NCBI GenBank assembly: GCA_014799395.1 | Contig: JAAVID010000095.1 | Coordinates: 1-33,516, forward strand | Reading direction: 5' to 3' | DNA length: 33,516 nt | Source: Oscillospiraceae bacterium | Lineage (GTDB): Bacteria; Bacillota; Clostridia; Oscillospirales; Ruminococcaceae | Shown here: in pieces, positions 22,688 through 30,714 of the stretch | Numbering within the stretch: the stretch's first letter is position 1 | Layout: every line of letters begins with the position of its first letter | Position numbers and translations under genes: made by a program | The notes under the pieces: model-generated | What the model was told of the DNA's origin: nothing | The model's database searches: none | What the model saw: the letters and a program-made list of their open reading frames with translations, nothing else

Positions 22688-23740
22688 ATGAAATATTTTT
22701 TGTCAATTATCGCGGTGCTTGCCGCCGTTTTCCTGATAGCCGAGCCGAAGATGATCGCGGGAGCGGTCGGCGCGGCGGTCACGGACTGCTTAGAAGTGAT
22801 AGTGCCGTCGCTGTTCGCGTTTACGGTGCTGGCGGCGTATCTGCAAAGGAGCGGTCTGTACCGCACCGCGCTGAGACCGCTGACCTTTCCCCTGTCGAAG
22901 CTGCTGCGTATCGACGAGGAGCTGTGCGCGGTATTCGTGCTGGCGAATATCGGCGGCTATCCCGTCGGAGCGAGCCTGCTCGCGGAGCTTGTGCGGCGCG
23001 GCGCGTTATCCGAGAAAAACGCCGCGAGAATGCTGTGCTGCTGCTTCGGCAGCGGACCGTCGTTTATCATCGGGATAGTCGGAATGCGCGTTTTCGGCAG
23101 TGCGGCGGCGGGACTTATGCTGTTCGCGGTGTGCTTTTTGTCGTCGGTGATCATGGCGTTTATCGTGAGAACGGGCGGAGAAATAGCGCTGAAAAGCTCC
23201 GAGGCGCGGTACGACCTTACGGCGGACGCGTTTATTTCCTCGGTAATGACGGGCGCGAGGGTCATGTTCACGGTATGCGCTATGATAGTGGGTTTTTCGG
23301 TAATCTCGGCAATGCTCGGCTATGTCGGCGTAAACTCGCTGTTCGAGCGGCTTTTCGGGCTTCTCGGCGCCGGCGAGAATTCGGGAGAGATATTCGCGGC
23401 TATGCTTGAGGTCACGAGGATAAAGTCGATAGCCCCGACAAGCGGCGCGTTCCCCGTATGCGCGGCGCTGCTCAGCTTCGGCGGAGTATGCGTGATAATG
23501 CAGGTGGCGGCGCTTTCGGGAAAAATGCCGCTTAAGCGCTTCATAATTTCGAGGATAACCGCCTCGGCGATAAGCGCTTTCGCGGCGATCCCTCTGTCGA
23601 AAACGCTCCCCCCCGCCGACGTGCAGGCACTCGCCCCGAACGCCTATGCGGAGCCGTTCACGAAAAACGCGGCGCTCTCGGTCTGCGTGCTGATAATGTG
23701 CGCTATCCTGCTGCTGGAGGTAAGACGCGGAAAGTCTTGA
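22688..23740 (+). CDS. YlbJ-like sporulation integral membrane protein
   Basis: A 350-residue protein with eight or more membrane helices and two repeated gate-type (nucleoside recognition) halves. The YlbJ signature region is clear: NIGGYPVGASLLAELVRRGALSEKNAARML (partly quoted) followed by CCCFGSGPSFIIGIVG; the second half has TSGAFPVCAALLSFGG. In Bacillus YlbJ is a SigE-dependent protein needed for the spore coat and heat resistance, so this suggests at least remnants of sporulation ability. The start at 22688 follows AAGGAG at 22677-22682. Its stop overlaps the -35 of the next promoter. Confidence 0.78.
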   Translation: MKYFLSIIAVLAAVFLIAEPKMIAGAVGAAVTDCLEVIVPSLFAFTVLAAYLQRSGLYRTALRPLTFPLSKLLRIDEELCAVFVLANIGGYPVGASLLAELVRRGALSEKNAARMLCCCFGSGPSFIIGIVGMRVFGSAAAGLMLFAVCFLSSVIMAFIVRTGGEIALKSSEARYDLTADAFISSVMTGARVMFTVCAMIVGFSVISAMLGYVGVNSLFERLFGLLGAGENSGEIFAAMLEVTRIKSIAPTSGAFPVCAALLSFGGVCVIMQVAALSGKMPLKRFIISRITASAISAFAAIPLSKTLPPADVQALAPNAYAEPFTKNAALSVCVLIMCAILLLEVRRGKS

Positions 23741-23765
23741 CAAACGCGATCTAATGTGATATAAT
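23737..23765 (+). promoter_or_regulatory. Perfect SigA promoter for the leader peptide/RNHCP unit
   Basis: TTGACA (23737-23742), overlapping the stop of the preceding gene, then a 17-nt spacer and TATAAT (23760-23765). Start expected near 23772. Confidence 0.88.
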
Positions 23766-23811
23766 GGCGTTGACGGCGAAAGCCGAATACATTGCTCGAA
23801 AGGAGAAACGT

Positions 23812-23856
23812 ATGATGATGAAGAATAACAATAATAGGGGAGAGATTGCCGCTTAA
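23812..23856 (+). CDS. Putative 14-residue leader peptide
   Basis: A short open frame, MMMKNNNNRGEIAA, with a good ribosome site (AAAGGAG, 23799-23805, 6-base spacing) directly downstream of a perfect promoter. It begins with three Met codons and carries four Asn codons in a row. It ends 69 bases before the RNHCP gene and abuts a two-state pairing region (23860-23919). This is the layout of a regulatory leader peptide whose translation sets expression of the next gene. The inducing condition is unknown. Confidence 0.55.
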   Translation: MMMKNNNNRGEIAA

Positions 23857-23859
23857 CCC

Positions 23860-23919
23860 CGGAGGTTTGCGGAATATCCCGACATTCCTCCGAAAAGGCT
23901 ATCTCAACTTTCAGGAGGA
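23860..23919 (+). promoter_or_regulatory. Candidate translational switch controlling the RNHCP ribosome site
   Basis: CGGAGG (23860-23865), just after the leader peptide's stop codon, can pair with CCTCCG (23887-23892). The overlapping TCCTCC (23886-23891) can instead pair with GGAGGA (23914-23919), the ribosome site of the RNHCP gene. The two 6-bp helices exclude each other. A ribosome at the end of the leader frame would cover the first arm and favour hiding the ribosome site. Confidence 0.5.
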
Positions 23920-23925
23920 TACCCT

Positions 23926-24351
23926 ATGAACAGGGAAAACAAAAAACGTTCGTTTGAAAAAAATTACTACAAGACCCACCCCTGCACCGAACCGTTTACC
24001 TGCAAGGTCTGCGGACGGCTCGTCACTCCGGGCGGCGCGGGGAGCGACCACCGCAACCACTGTCCGAACTGCCTGTCGAGCCGGCATCTTGACAACGAGG
24101 TGGGAGACCGCTCCGCGGACTGCGGAGGAGTAATGGAGCCTATCGCGGTGTGGGTGAGAAAAAACGGCGAATGGGCGGTGATCCACCGCTGTAAGATATG
24201 CGGCGCGCTGTCGTCGAACCGTATCGCGGCGGACGACAACCCAATGAAGCTCATATCTCTGGCAATGAAGCCGATAGCGCTTCCTCCGTTCCCTTTGGAG
24301 CGTATTGAGGAAATGACAAGACTTATGGGTGGAGACGGCGAAATTCGCTGA
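23926..24351 (+). CDS. RNHCP-domain zinc-ribbon protein
   Basis: A 141-residue protein containing the RNHCP domain: two or three Cys pairs (FTCKVCGRLV, the defining DHRNHCPNCLSSRHLD, and IHRCKICGALSSNR) that look like zinc ribbons. The family is widespread in Firmicutes but has no assigned function; a nucleic-acid or ribosome-related role is plausible given the basic zinc ribbons. The ATG at 23926 has AGGAGG at 23913-23918. It is preceded by its own promoter, a leader peptide and alternative hairpins, and followed by a strong terminator, so it forms a single-gene unit with elaborate control. Confidence 0.85.
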   Translation: MNRENKKRSFEKNYYKTHPCTEPFTCKVCGRLVTPGGAGSDHRNHCPNCLSSRHLDNEVGDRSADCGGVMEPIAVWVRKNGEWAVIHRCKICGALSSNRIAADDNPMKLISLAMKPIALPPFPLERIEEMTRLMGGDGEIR

Positions 24352-24358
24352 ACTAATC

Positions 24359-24388
24359 AAAGGGCTGTGCAAACGCGCAGCCCTTTTG
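24359..24388 (+). terminator. Intrinsic terminator after the RNHCP gene
   Basis: A 12-bp stem (one G-U), 24359-24370 with 24375-24386, loop aaac, ending in four T. Confidence 0.9.
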
Positions 24389-24504
24389 TACAATATGCTG
24401 TATTTATTTGTGAATTATGCACAAAATATTCGGTTATCGCTAAAGAAGTAATATTTTCCTGCCGATATTATTAAAGATACTATAATTATATGGAGGTGGT
24501 TTGT

Positions 24505-25587
24505 GTGGATCTTTCAGCTGTCGGTTCAATCACCGCTTACGTAAAATCCGTAAAGAGCGCCGCGAGCGTGCATAACAATATCGAATCGGGCTTTGCCAAC
24601 AGCCGCTCCGCAAAGGACACCGCCGATTTTTCGGTTAAGGCGCGCGCCGCCGCGCGGAACAGCATAGCAAGCGCCGAGGATATTCTCGAAAAGATGAACG
24701 CGTTCAAGGAAGCCGCGGAAAAACAAAGCGCCGAAAACGCCGCCAAACAAAAGGCCGAGCAGTCCAAAACAGAACAGTCAGCGGCAAAGCAGCCGGAGAC
24801 CGAGCAGTCAAAGACCGAACAGTCGGGAAATTCCGCTGCCGGCAAACCCGAGGATAAAAACGAGGGAAAGACTATCGCGGAGATGGTCAAGGAACAAATG
24901 GAAAAGCTCGACAGCTTTCTGGAGCAGAGAGAATACGATAAAGCCAACGACACCCGTCTGAGCGGCATCAAGGCGAAAATGCGCACCGGCTCGGGTCTTA
25001 CTCCGAGCGAACAGCAGTATCTCGCCGCTAAAGACCCCGAGGCGTATTCGAGCTTTCAGAGGACGGAGAGCGTAAAGAAAATGTACCGCTGCTCGCTCAA
25101 CGCCTGCCGCACCAAGGACGAAGTGAACGCTATGCGCCTGTCCAACGCGCTTTCGGCGCTGTCGGCGTACAGAAAGGCGATACGCAACGGCGGCGACGGC
25201 GCGGACATTGCGGGGCTCAACGCCGCTCTCGACCGCGAGATACGCACCTTTACGAGCTCGGCGAATTACAGAAGGCTTCCCACCGTCGCGGAATGCAATA
25301 AGTTCGACCGCGATCTCGCAAAGGCGAAGAAGAACGAGCGCGAAAAGAAGCTCGCCGAAAAGAAAAAGCTGGAGGCTCGCAGACAGCGCACTCTTGCCGC
25401 CAAAAAGCTCGCCGCTAAACGCGCGGCGAAATACAAGAAAACGCCGGGAGACGGAAAGCAGACCGTTTCGCAGGTGCTCTCCTCCCCTACCGCGAAAAAG
25501 GTGCTCGCTTCACGCGCAAAGCGCGATTACTGCACCTGCGGTCAGCTCGGCTATAAAGACGCGAACAAGCTGTATTCAAAGGCATAA
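24505..25587 (+). CDS. Basic coiled-coil protein of unknown function
   Basis: A 360-residue soluble protein without signal peptide or membrane segment. The N-terminal 80 residues are Ala/Ser-rich and helical (SVKSAASVHNNIESGF). A Lys/Gln/Glu linker with repeated SKTEQS and KQ units covers about residues 83-125. A helical middle follows, and the last 100 residues are strongly Lys/Arg/Ala-rich coiled coil ending in DYCTCGQLGYKDANKLYSKA. I recognise no family. I prefer the GTG at 24505 because GGAGGTG (24492-24498) fits it; the ATG at 24490 would place the ribosome site inside the gene. A TATAAT at 24481-24486 would give an almost absent leader. The next gene starts 11 bases on. Confidence 0.68.
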   Translation: MDLSAVGSITAYVKSVKSAASVHNNIESGFANSRSAKDTADFSVKARAAARNSIASAEDILEKMNAFKEAAEKQSAENAAKQKAEQSKTEQSAAKQPETEQSKTEQSGNSAAGKPEDKNEGKTIAEMVKEQMEKLDSFLEQREYDKANDTRLSGIKAKMRTGSGLTPSEQQYLAAKDPEAYSSFQRTESVKKMYRCSLNACRTKDEVNAMRLSNALSALSAYRKAIRNGGDGADIAGLNAALDREIRTFTSSANYRRLPTVAECNKFDRDLAKAKKNEREKKLAEKKKLEARRQRTLAAKKLAAKRAAKYKKTPGDGKQTVSQVLSSPTAKKVLASRAKRDYCTCGQLGYKDANKLYSKA

Positions 25588-25598
25588 AGGAGTTTATT

Positions 25599-26732
25599 AT
25601 GATATATAACGATTTTCAAGGCGAAAAGCTCTCGGCTCTGGGCTTAGGCTGTATGCGCCTGCCGCTTATCGACGGCGACGACAGCCGCGTCGATCAGGAG
25701 AAAACCGACGAAATGGTCGGCTACGCAATGGAGCACGGGGTCAACTATTACGATACCGCGTGGGGCTATCACGCGGGAAATTCGGAACTTGCGGTCGGAA
25801 ACGCGCTGAAAAGCTATCCGCGCGAGAGCTTTAAGCTGGCGGATAAGTTCCCGGGTTACGATCTCGCGAATATGGGCAAGGTCAAGGAGATATTCGAGGA
25901 GCAGCTGAAAAAGTGCCAAGTTGAATATTTCGACTTCTATCTGTTTCACAATGTCTGCGAGATGAATATCGAACAGTATCTCGACCCGAAATACGGCGTA
26001 TTCGAGTATCTTATCGAGCAGAAAAAGAACGGCAGGATACGCCATCTGGGCTTTTCGGCTCACGGCGAAATGCCCGTGCTGGAAAAGTTTATCGGCAAAT
26101 ACGGCGAGTATATGGAGTTCGGTCAGCTGCAGGTCAACTGGCTCGACTGGACGTTCCAGAACGCCGCCGGCAAGGTAAAGCTGTACAAAGAGCATAATAT
26201 CCCCGTGTGGGTAATGGAGCCCGTGCGCGGAGGAAAGCTCGCAAATCTTCCCGAAAAGTACGCCGAAACGCTGAAAAAGCTCCGCCCCGAGGCATCTCCC
26301 GCGGAGTGGGCGTTCAGATTTTTGCAGAGCGTTCCCGAGGTAAAGGTCACGCTTTCGGGTATGTCGAATTTTGAGCAGCTCAAGGAGAACATCGCGGTAT
26401 ACGAGGAAGCAAAGCCGCTTTCCGACAAGGAAAAGACCATGCTTGCCGCTGTCGCCGCGGAGATGATAAGCGAAGGGACGGTTCCCTGCACGGCTTGTCA
26501 TTACTGCACGTCGCATTGTCCCCGCGGGCTGGATATTCCGAATTTGCTGGAGCTGTACAACGAGCACAAGCTGACCGGCGGCGGATTTATCGCACCTATG
26601 GCGCTAGGCGCTGTCGCAAAGGATAAGCAGCCCTCGGCGTGCGTAGGCTGTCGGAGCTGCGAGGCGGTATGTCCTCAGCAGATAAAGATCTCCGAGGCGC
26701 TTGCCGATTTCAATAAAATGCTGGGAATATAA
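25599..26732 (+). CDS. Aldo/keto reductase with C-terminal 2x[4Fe-4S] domain
   Basis: A 377-residue oxidoreductase: an aldo/keto reductase barrel (residues about 1-285; LGLGCMRLPL, NYYDTAWGYHAGNSE, HNV, HLGFSAHG) fused to a ferredoxin-like tail with CTACHYCTSHCP near residue 297 and CVGCRSCEAVCP near 348. Such fusions are common in anaerobes and probably couple ferredoxin to reduction of small carbonyl compounds; the substrate is unknown. The start follows AAAGGAG. It sits between the coiled-coil gene (11-base gap) and DUF1893 (16-base gap), probably one operon. Confidence 0.93.
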   Translation: MIYNDFQGEKLSALGLGCMRLPLIDGDDSRVDQEKTDEMVGYAMEHGVNYYDTAWGYHAGNSELAVGNALKSYPRESFKLADKFPGYDLANMGKVKEIFEEQLKKCQVEYFDFYLFHNVCEMNIEQYLDPKYGVFEYLIEQKKNGRIRHLGFSAHGEMPVLEKFIGKYGEYMEFGQLQVNWLDWTFQNAAGKVKLYKEHNIPVWVMEPVRGGKLANLPEKYAETLKKLRPEASPAEWAFRFLQSVPEVKVTLSGMSNFEQLKENIAVYEEAKPLSDKEKTMLAAVAAEMISEGTVPCTACHYCTSHCPRGLDIPNLLELYNEHKLTGGGFIAPMALGAVAKDKQPSACVGCRSCEAVCPQQIKISEALADFNKMLGI

Positions 26733-26748
26733 ACAAGGAGGCAATACT

Positions 26749-27174
26749 ATGCATCAGGATCTTGAAAGAGCAAAGGAAGCAATGGAGCTTAACGGGTACA
26801 CCTGCGTTATAACCTTTGACAGCGTAATGTTCAAGAGTAATGAAAGAGGTGTGCAGCCGCTTCTGGACTGGCTGTACAGCGGAAACAAATACTCGGGCTG
26901 GAGACTTTGCGACAAAGTCGTCGGAAAAGCGGCGGCGTATCTGCATATCATTCTCGGAGTTCGCGAGATATACGCCGAGGTCATCAGTCAGTCCGCGAAG
27001 GAGCTGCTTGAGGAGAACAACATCACCGTAAACGCGGGCGAGATAGTTCCCGCGATACTCAACGAAACAAAGGACGCACCTCACCCTCTCGAGACCGTTG
27101 CCGACGGCATTACGGACATCAACGACTCCGTAATAGCTATCGAAATGGCGCTCAGACGTATGAACAAGAAATGA
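26749..27174 (+). CDS. DUF1893 family protein
   Basis: A 141-residue cytoplasmic protein of the DUF1893 family, an uncharacterised group in clostridia and methanogens with a deaminase-like alpha/beta fold. Visible features are the N-terminal helix, SVMFKSNERGVQPLLDWL, CDKVVGKAAAYLHIILGVREIYAEVIS and a later helix. I chose the ATG at 26749, with AAGGAGG at 26735-26741, over an opening at 26701 inside the previous gene. It ends the operon; a terminator follows immediately. No precise function can be given. Confidence 0.85.
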   Translation: MHQDLERAKEAMELNGYTCVITFDSVMFKSNERGVQPLLDWLYSGNKYSGWRLCDKVVGKAAAYLHIILGVREIYAEVISQSAKELLEENNITVNAGEIVPAILNETKDAPHPLETVADGITDINDSVIAIEMALRRMNKK

Positions 27175-27180
27175 TACGGT

Positions 27181-27220
27181 CGGCTTTCCCACTGCGGGAA
27201 AGCCGCTCGGTTTGTTTTTT
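27181..27220 (+). terminator. Intrinsic terminator after DUF1893
   Basis: A 10-bp perfect stem, 27181-27190 with 27196-27205, loop actgc, then TTTGTTTTTT. The next gene begins only 23 bases further on, leaving little space for a promoter, so the lipoprotein may depend on read-through. Confidence 0.88.
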
Positions 27221-27242
27221 GAACAAAGAAAGTGGAGTTATT

Positions 27243-28295
27243 ATGAAAAAATATCGTATAATTTTAGCGCTGATACTCGCGGCGGCTCTTACGGGCTGCT
27301 CCAAAGACGAACAGAGCTCGGAAAGCTCGTCGGTAAGTATTTCCGAGAGCTCGTCGCAAAGTACGGAAAACAGCGTAGTCGTGCAGAGTACCGTCGAGAG
27401 CAGCTCGGAAAGCAGCACCGAGAGCTCGACAGAAAGCACAACGGAAAGCACGCAGACCTCCGAGCCCGATAATTCGGAGGAGACGGGAAATCCCGAGAAT
27501 ACGTTTCTTATCGGGCTCGCGGGCGACGTTATCAAGCGCTCGGAGCTTACGATGATCTTCTCCAACGACGGCTCGGACGGCGACCCCGAAACGTTCTCCG
27601 AGGAGAATTTCTCGGGCGTGGTGTGCGACGGCTTTGTTTATCTCGCCGAGCCCTCGGGCATCTGCCGCACGAGCTATGACGACGCGGACGTTTTCGACGG
27701 AGATATGGTGCGGTTCACCGACATTTCCGAAACGCCGAAAAAGGACTACGAGCGCGTTTCAGTCGGCGATACGTTCTGCGGTCTCACGCTGACCGAAGCG
27801 CAGGTCAATTTCGCGCACGGTCTCGACAGTATGGATTACCTTCTCGGCGACGGCTCGGAAAAGCGCGGCTCGGAGCTCGGCTTCCCCGAGATATACTTTA
27901 TGGGCGGTACGGCTTCATTCGACGGCGAGGTCACAATGACGGGCTATATGTGCGCTGCCGCCGAAGACGAACGTTCCATAATGGCGGGAGACGTGATCTT
28001 CGTTCCGAGCGGCTGCGAGTGCACCCTGCCCGTTATGGGCTACCGCTTCGACCCCGACGTTGGAACCGCGCATTTTCCCCGCATCAACACGCGTGACGAT
28101 ATGTACTGGGAGAACGAATACGGTTACATATACCTCGGCAATACCTACGGAGACATAACCGCCGATCTGTCCGAGATCCCCGACGACGGGAGCTTTGTTA
28201 AGGTGAATATCACGCTTAGCAATATCAAGATCACCTGCGGAATAAATATGATGGAGAGTTATTCGGCTGATATTGAGTATATAGAGGTTTTGTGA
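27243..28295 (+). CDS. Lipoprotein, paralogue of the one at 3568-4518
   Basis: A 350-residue predicted lipoprotein: MKKYRII start, lipobox LTGC (Cys19), a long Ser/Glu/Thr linker of about 70 residues (SSES-, STES-type repeats), then a domain homologous to that of the 316-residue protein at 3568-4518. Shared segments include GFVYLAEP, VGDTFCGLTL, FDGEVTMTGYM, VIFVP and YLGNTYGDITADLSEIPDDG. The start at 27243 follows GTGGAG; the frame opens earlier (27171) but runs through the upstream terminator. Function is unknown. With two copies of this domain in one window, it is probably a multi-copy surface family in this organism. Confidence 0.82.
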   Translation: MKKYRIILALILAAALTGCSKDEQSSESSSVSISESSSQSTENSVVVQSTVESSSESSTESSTESTTESTQTSEPDNSEETGNPENTFLIGLAGDVIKRSELTMIFSNDGSDGDPETFSEENFSGVVCDGFVYLAEPSGICRTSYDDADVFDGDMVRFTDISETPKKDYERVSVGDTFCGLTLTEAQVNFAHGLDSMDYLLGDGSEKRGSELGFPEIYFMGGTASFDGEVTMTGYMCAAAEDERSIMAGDVIFVPSGCECTLPVMGYRFDPDVGTAHFPRINTRDDMYWENEYGYIYLGNTYGDITADLSEIPDDGSFVKVNITLSNIKITCGINMMESYSADIEYIEVL

Positions 28296-28302
28296 TAAAA
28301 TT

Positions 28303-28338
28303 ACGCCGTGCGTTACCCTGCACGGCGTTTCTTTATTT
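28303..28338. terminator. Terminator between the lipoprotein and the hemolysin-III gene
   Basis: A 9-bp perfect stem, 28303-28311 with 28320-28328, 8-nt loop, then TTCTTTATTT. It lies between converging genes and reaches the stop codon of the minus-strand gene. Confidence 0.86.
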
Positions 28339-28993
28339 ATGTTACTATCATAGACAGTATTGAGAAATAATGGAACACGCTTCCCGCGACCGTAAAAATA
28401 TGCCATATCGAGTGAAAGTATTTCTTTGACTTCATCGCGTAGAAGATTATCCCGACGGTATAGCAAAGCCCTCCGATAAGCAGGAACCACAGCGAGACCG
28501 CCGAACAGTTCTCGAGCATTGGCTTCACCGCGAAGATGACTACCCACCCCATTGCCACATAGCAGACAACGGACGGCTTGCGGAACTTCTCAAGGTCGAC
28601 CGAGTTCATAACTATCCCGAGCACCGCCGCGCCCCAGACTATCCCGAACAGCACCCACCCGAGCGTTCCCCGCAGAGGGATAAGCGTTATCGGCGTGTAC
28701 GTCCCCGCGATAAGGAAAAATATGGTATCGTGATCCATAATGCGGAAAAACGTCTTTGCTCTGCGGTTTGTAAGCGCGTGATACAGCGTCGACATCGTGT
28801 ACAGGACGATCAGCGAAGCGCCGTACACCGCGGAGCTCACCACTCCCCACACGTCGGAATAAACCGCCGCGAACACTATCAGTACCGCCGTTCCCGCGAT
28901 AGCCAGCAGTCCGCCCAATCCGTGCGTTACCGAATTGAATATCTCTTCTCCGAGCGTATACCTTTTGGTTATATCGGCTGTGTTGTTTTTCAT
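28337..28993 (-). CDS. Hemolysin III / PAQR-type membrane protein
   Basis: A 218-residue protein with seven membrane helices of the HlyIII (PAQR-like) family. Signature residues are present: NSVTHGLGG near the start, STLYHA, IMDHDTIFFLIAGTYTP, and the C-terminal HSIWHIFTVAGSVFHYFS with the metal-binding histidines. Despite the name, cytolytic activity is not established for most members; zinc-dependent membrane hydrolase activity or membrane homeostasis are the usual proposals. I chose the ATG at 28993, with a purine-rich GAAAGAAGTG upstream; the frame extends to 29044 without a ribosome site. Confidence 0.9.
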   Translation of the reverse strand: MKNNTADITKRYTLGEEIFNSVTHGLGGLLAIAGTAVLIVFAAVYSDVWGVVSSAVYGASLIVLYTMSTLYHALTNRRAKTFFRIMDHDTIFFLIAGTYTPITLIPLRGTLGWVLFGIVWGAAVLGIVMNSVDLEKFRKPSVVCYVAMGWVVIFAVKPMLENCSAVSLWFLLIGGLCYTVGIIFYAMKSKKYFHSIWHIFTVAGSVFHYFSILSMIVT

Positions 28994-29131
28994 AATTATC
29001 ACTTCTTTCAATTTAATACTACCACCTAAAAAAGGATTTGTCAAGCATTATCACACAATATTCTTATTTTTTCACATTTCTTTCCGAATTTTCACTTTAT
29101 TATCACTTTTATTGTAAAACTGCTTTTTATC

Positions 29132-29160
29132 TTGACAGAAAGGAAATAATGTGCTACAAT
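29132..29160 (+). promoter_or_regulatory. SigA promoter for the murT leader
   Basis: TTGACA (29132-29137), a 17-nt spacer, TACAAT (29155-29160). Start expected near 29167, giving a leader of about 210 nt before murT. Confidence 0.82.
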
Positions 29161-29196
29161 ATAAGGTGTTGATTTGTAGAAAAGTAATTTAAAACC

Positions 29197-29344
29197 ACAC
29201 CTCCCAGACTGGCGATAAACACTCGCAGACGAGGAAAAGCCCCAACGGCAAGGCTTTGTGCCTGCCGTTGGGGCTTTGACGAAGTAAGTGCCGCCGCAAC
29301 GCGGCGGCACGGTGCGAGGGTTTATCGGCAGTCTGAAAAGGTGT
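29197..29344 (+). promoter_or_regulatory. Large multibranched leader RNA upstream of murT
   Basis: A composite stem is formed by ACACCT/AGGTGT (29197-29202/29339-29344), CAGACTG/CAGTCTG (29205-29211/29329-29335), 29213-29220/29320-29327 and CTCGC/GCGAG (29222-29226/29314-29318), interrupted only by single mismatches or a 2-3 nt loop. It encloses two hairpins: a 15-bp perfect stem 29236-29250/29263-29277, extended by GGC/GCC in its loop, and a 10-bp perfect stem 29288-29297/29301-29310. No T run follows, so control, if any, would not be by a simple terminator. An inserted palindromic repeat is the alternative. Confidence 0.65.
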
Positions 29345-29378
29345 TTTGATTATTTTATCCAAAGGGGTTAAAAATATT

Positions 29379-30704
29379 ATGAGAAAGTTCTTTACCATAC
29401 TGGTGTGCAGACTGGCGTATTTCGCGGGGCATCTGATAGGTCGCGGCTCCAGTCTGCCCGGGGAGATCGCGCTGAAAATGTATCCCGACATACTGTCAAG
29501 GATAAAACTGCCCGAGATGATAATCGCCGTTACGGGAAGCAACGGCAAGACCTCCACCGTTGAGATGATAACGCATATTCTGCAAAAACGCGGCAAGCGC
29601 GTTATCTCCAACAAGGAGGGGTCAAATCTTGACTGCGGAATAGCGGCGGTCATTTTGTCGAACTGCACGCTCGTAGGGCGCTTTAAAGGCGACGTTCTAG
29701 TGCTGGAGACGGACGAGCGCTACGCGAAGCTCACGTTCAGATACTTCTCGCCGACGCACTATGTCGTTACCAACCTTTACCGCGACCAGCTCACGAGAAA
29801 CGGACACCCCGAATGGGTCTACGAGGCTATCCGCGAGAGCGTTACCGACGAATGCACGCTTATCCTCAACGCCGACGATCCCTTGATCTCACAGCTCGGA
29901 AGAGAACATAAAAACACGGTATGGTTCGGTATGGACAGACAGTCATTTTCCACCGCCGAGAACACCTCCGTATACGACGACGGCGCGTTCTGCCCCGTCT
30001 GCAAGAATCGTATGCGCTATAATTACCGTCATTACAATCATATAGGCTCGTATATCTGCGATTACTGCGGTCATCGGAAGCGCGAGACCGAGTTTACCGT
30101 CACAAGCGCCGACCTTGACCGCGGCGTGATAACGGTGAACGGCAAGTACGATATAACCCTGAGCTTTAAGAGCATTTACAACGTTTACAATATCCTCGCG
30201 TGCTTTGCGGCTTGCGCGAGGGCGGGGATAGCTCCCGAGAGCATTTCCGGGGACATAAGCGACTATGTGCTGAAAAGCGGACGCGTCGTCGAGTATACTC
30301 TCGGAGAGAGCGAGGGCACGTTCCTCGTTTCCAAGCACGAAAACTCCGTCTCCTACGACCAGTCGTTACGCTACATTATCGGGCGCAGCGAGCCGTGCGG
30401 GGTCATAATTATCGTTGACGCGGTGAGCCGCCGCTATTCCACCGGCGAGATAAGCTGGCTGTGGGATATTGATTTCGAGCTGCTGAACTCTTCCTGCGTG
30501 GAGCATATTTATCTGCTCGGCGCGCACGCTCACGATCTGGAAACGCGCTTCTCCTATACAGACGTTCCGCCCGAAAGGTTCTCGGCAATGCCCGATATTG
30601 AGGCGGCTGTGGAAGAGATCGCCGCTAAAAAGCACGAGCGGCTGTACACCGTCACCTGTTTCTCGGACAAGGCGAAATTCCTGTCCAAGGTCACGGTAAA
30701 GTAA
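29379..30704 (+). CDS. murT: MurT-like Mur ligase family protein
   Basis: A 441-residue Mur-ligase-fold protein of the MurT type, the ATP-using subunit of lipid II isoglutaminyl synthase, which amidates D-glutamate of peptidoglycan precursors. The P-loop GSNGKTS is at about residues 53-59. NLYRDQLTRNGH and LILNADDP follow, then the MurT-specific zinc ribbon CPVC...YICDYCG (around 205-230) and a C-terminal DUF1727-like domain. Start at ATG 29379 after AAAGGGG; the TTG at 29346 is rejected because it overlaps the end of the leader structure. GatD-like gene follows after 10 bases. Length matches the family. Confidence 0.92.
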   Translation: MRKFFTILVCRLAYFAGHLIGRGSSLPGEIALKMYPDILSRIKLPEMIIAVTGSNGKTSTVEMITHILQKRGKRVISNKEGSNLDCGIAAVILSNCTLVGRFKGDVLVLETDERYAKLTFRYFSPTHYVVTNLYRDQLTRNGHPEWVYEAIRESVTDECTLILNADDPLISQLGREHKNTVWFGMDRQSFSTAENTSVYDDGAFCPVCKNRMRYNYRHYNHIGSYICDYCGHRKRETEFTVTSADLDRGVITVNGKYDITLSFKSIYNVYNILACFAACARAGIAPESISGDISDYVLKSGRVVEYTLGESEGTFLVSKHENSVSYDQSLRYIIGRSEPCGVIIIVDAVSRRYSTGEISWLWDIDFELLNSSCVEHIYLLGAHAHDLETRFSYTDVPPERFSAMPDIEAAVEEIAAKKHERLYTVTCFSDKAKFLSKVTVK

Positions 30705-30714
30705 AGGGGGATAT

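Noticed and set aside
27171-27242. N-terminal extension of the 27243 lipoprotein
   Set aside because: It reads through the terminator hairpin and would bury the lipoprotein signal.
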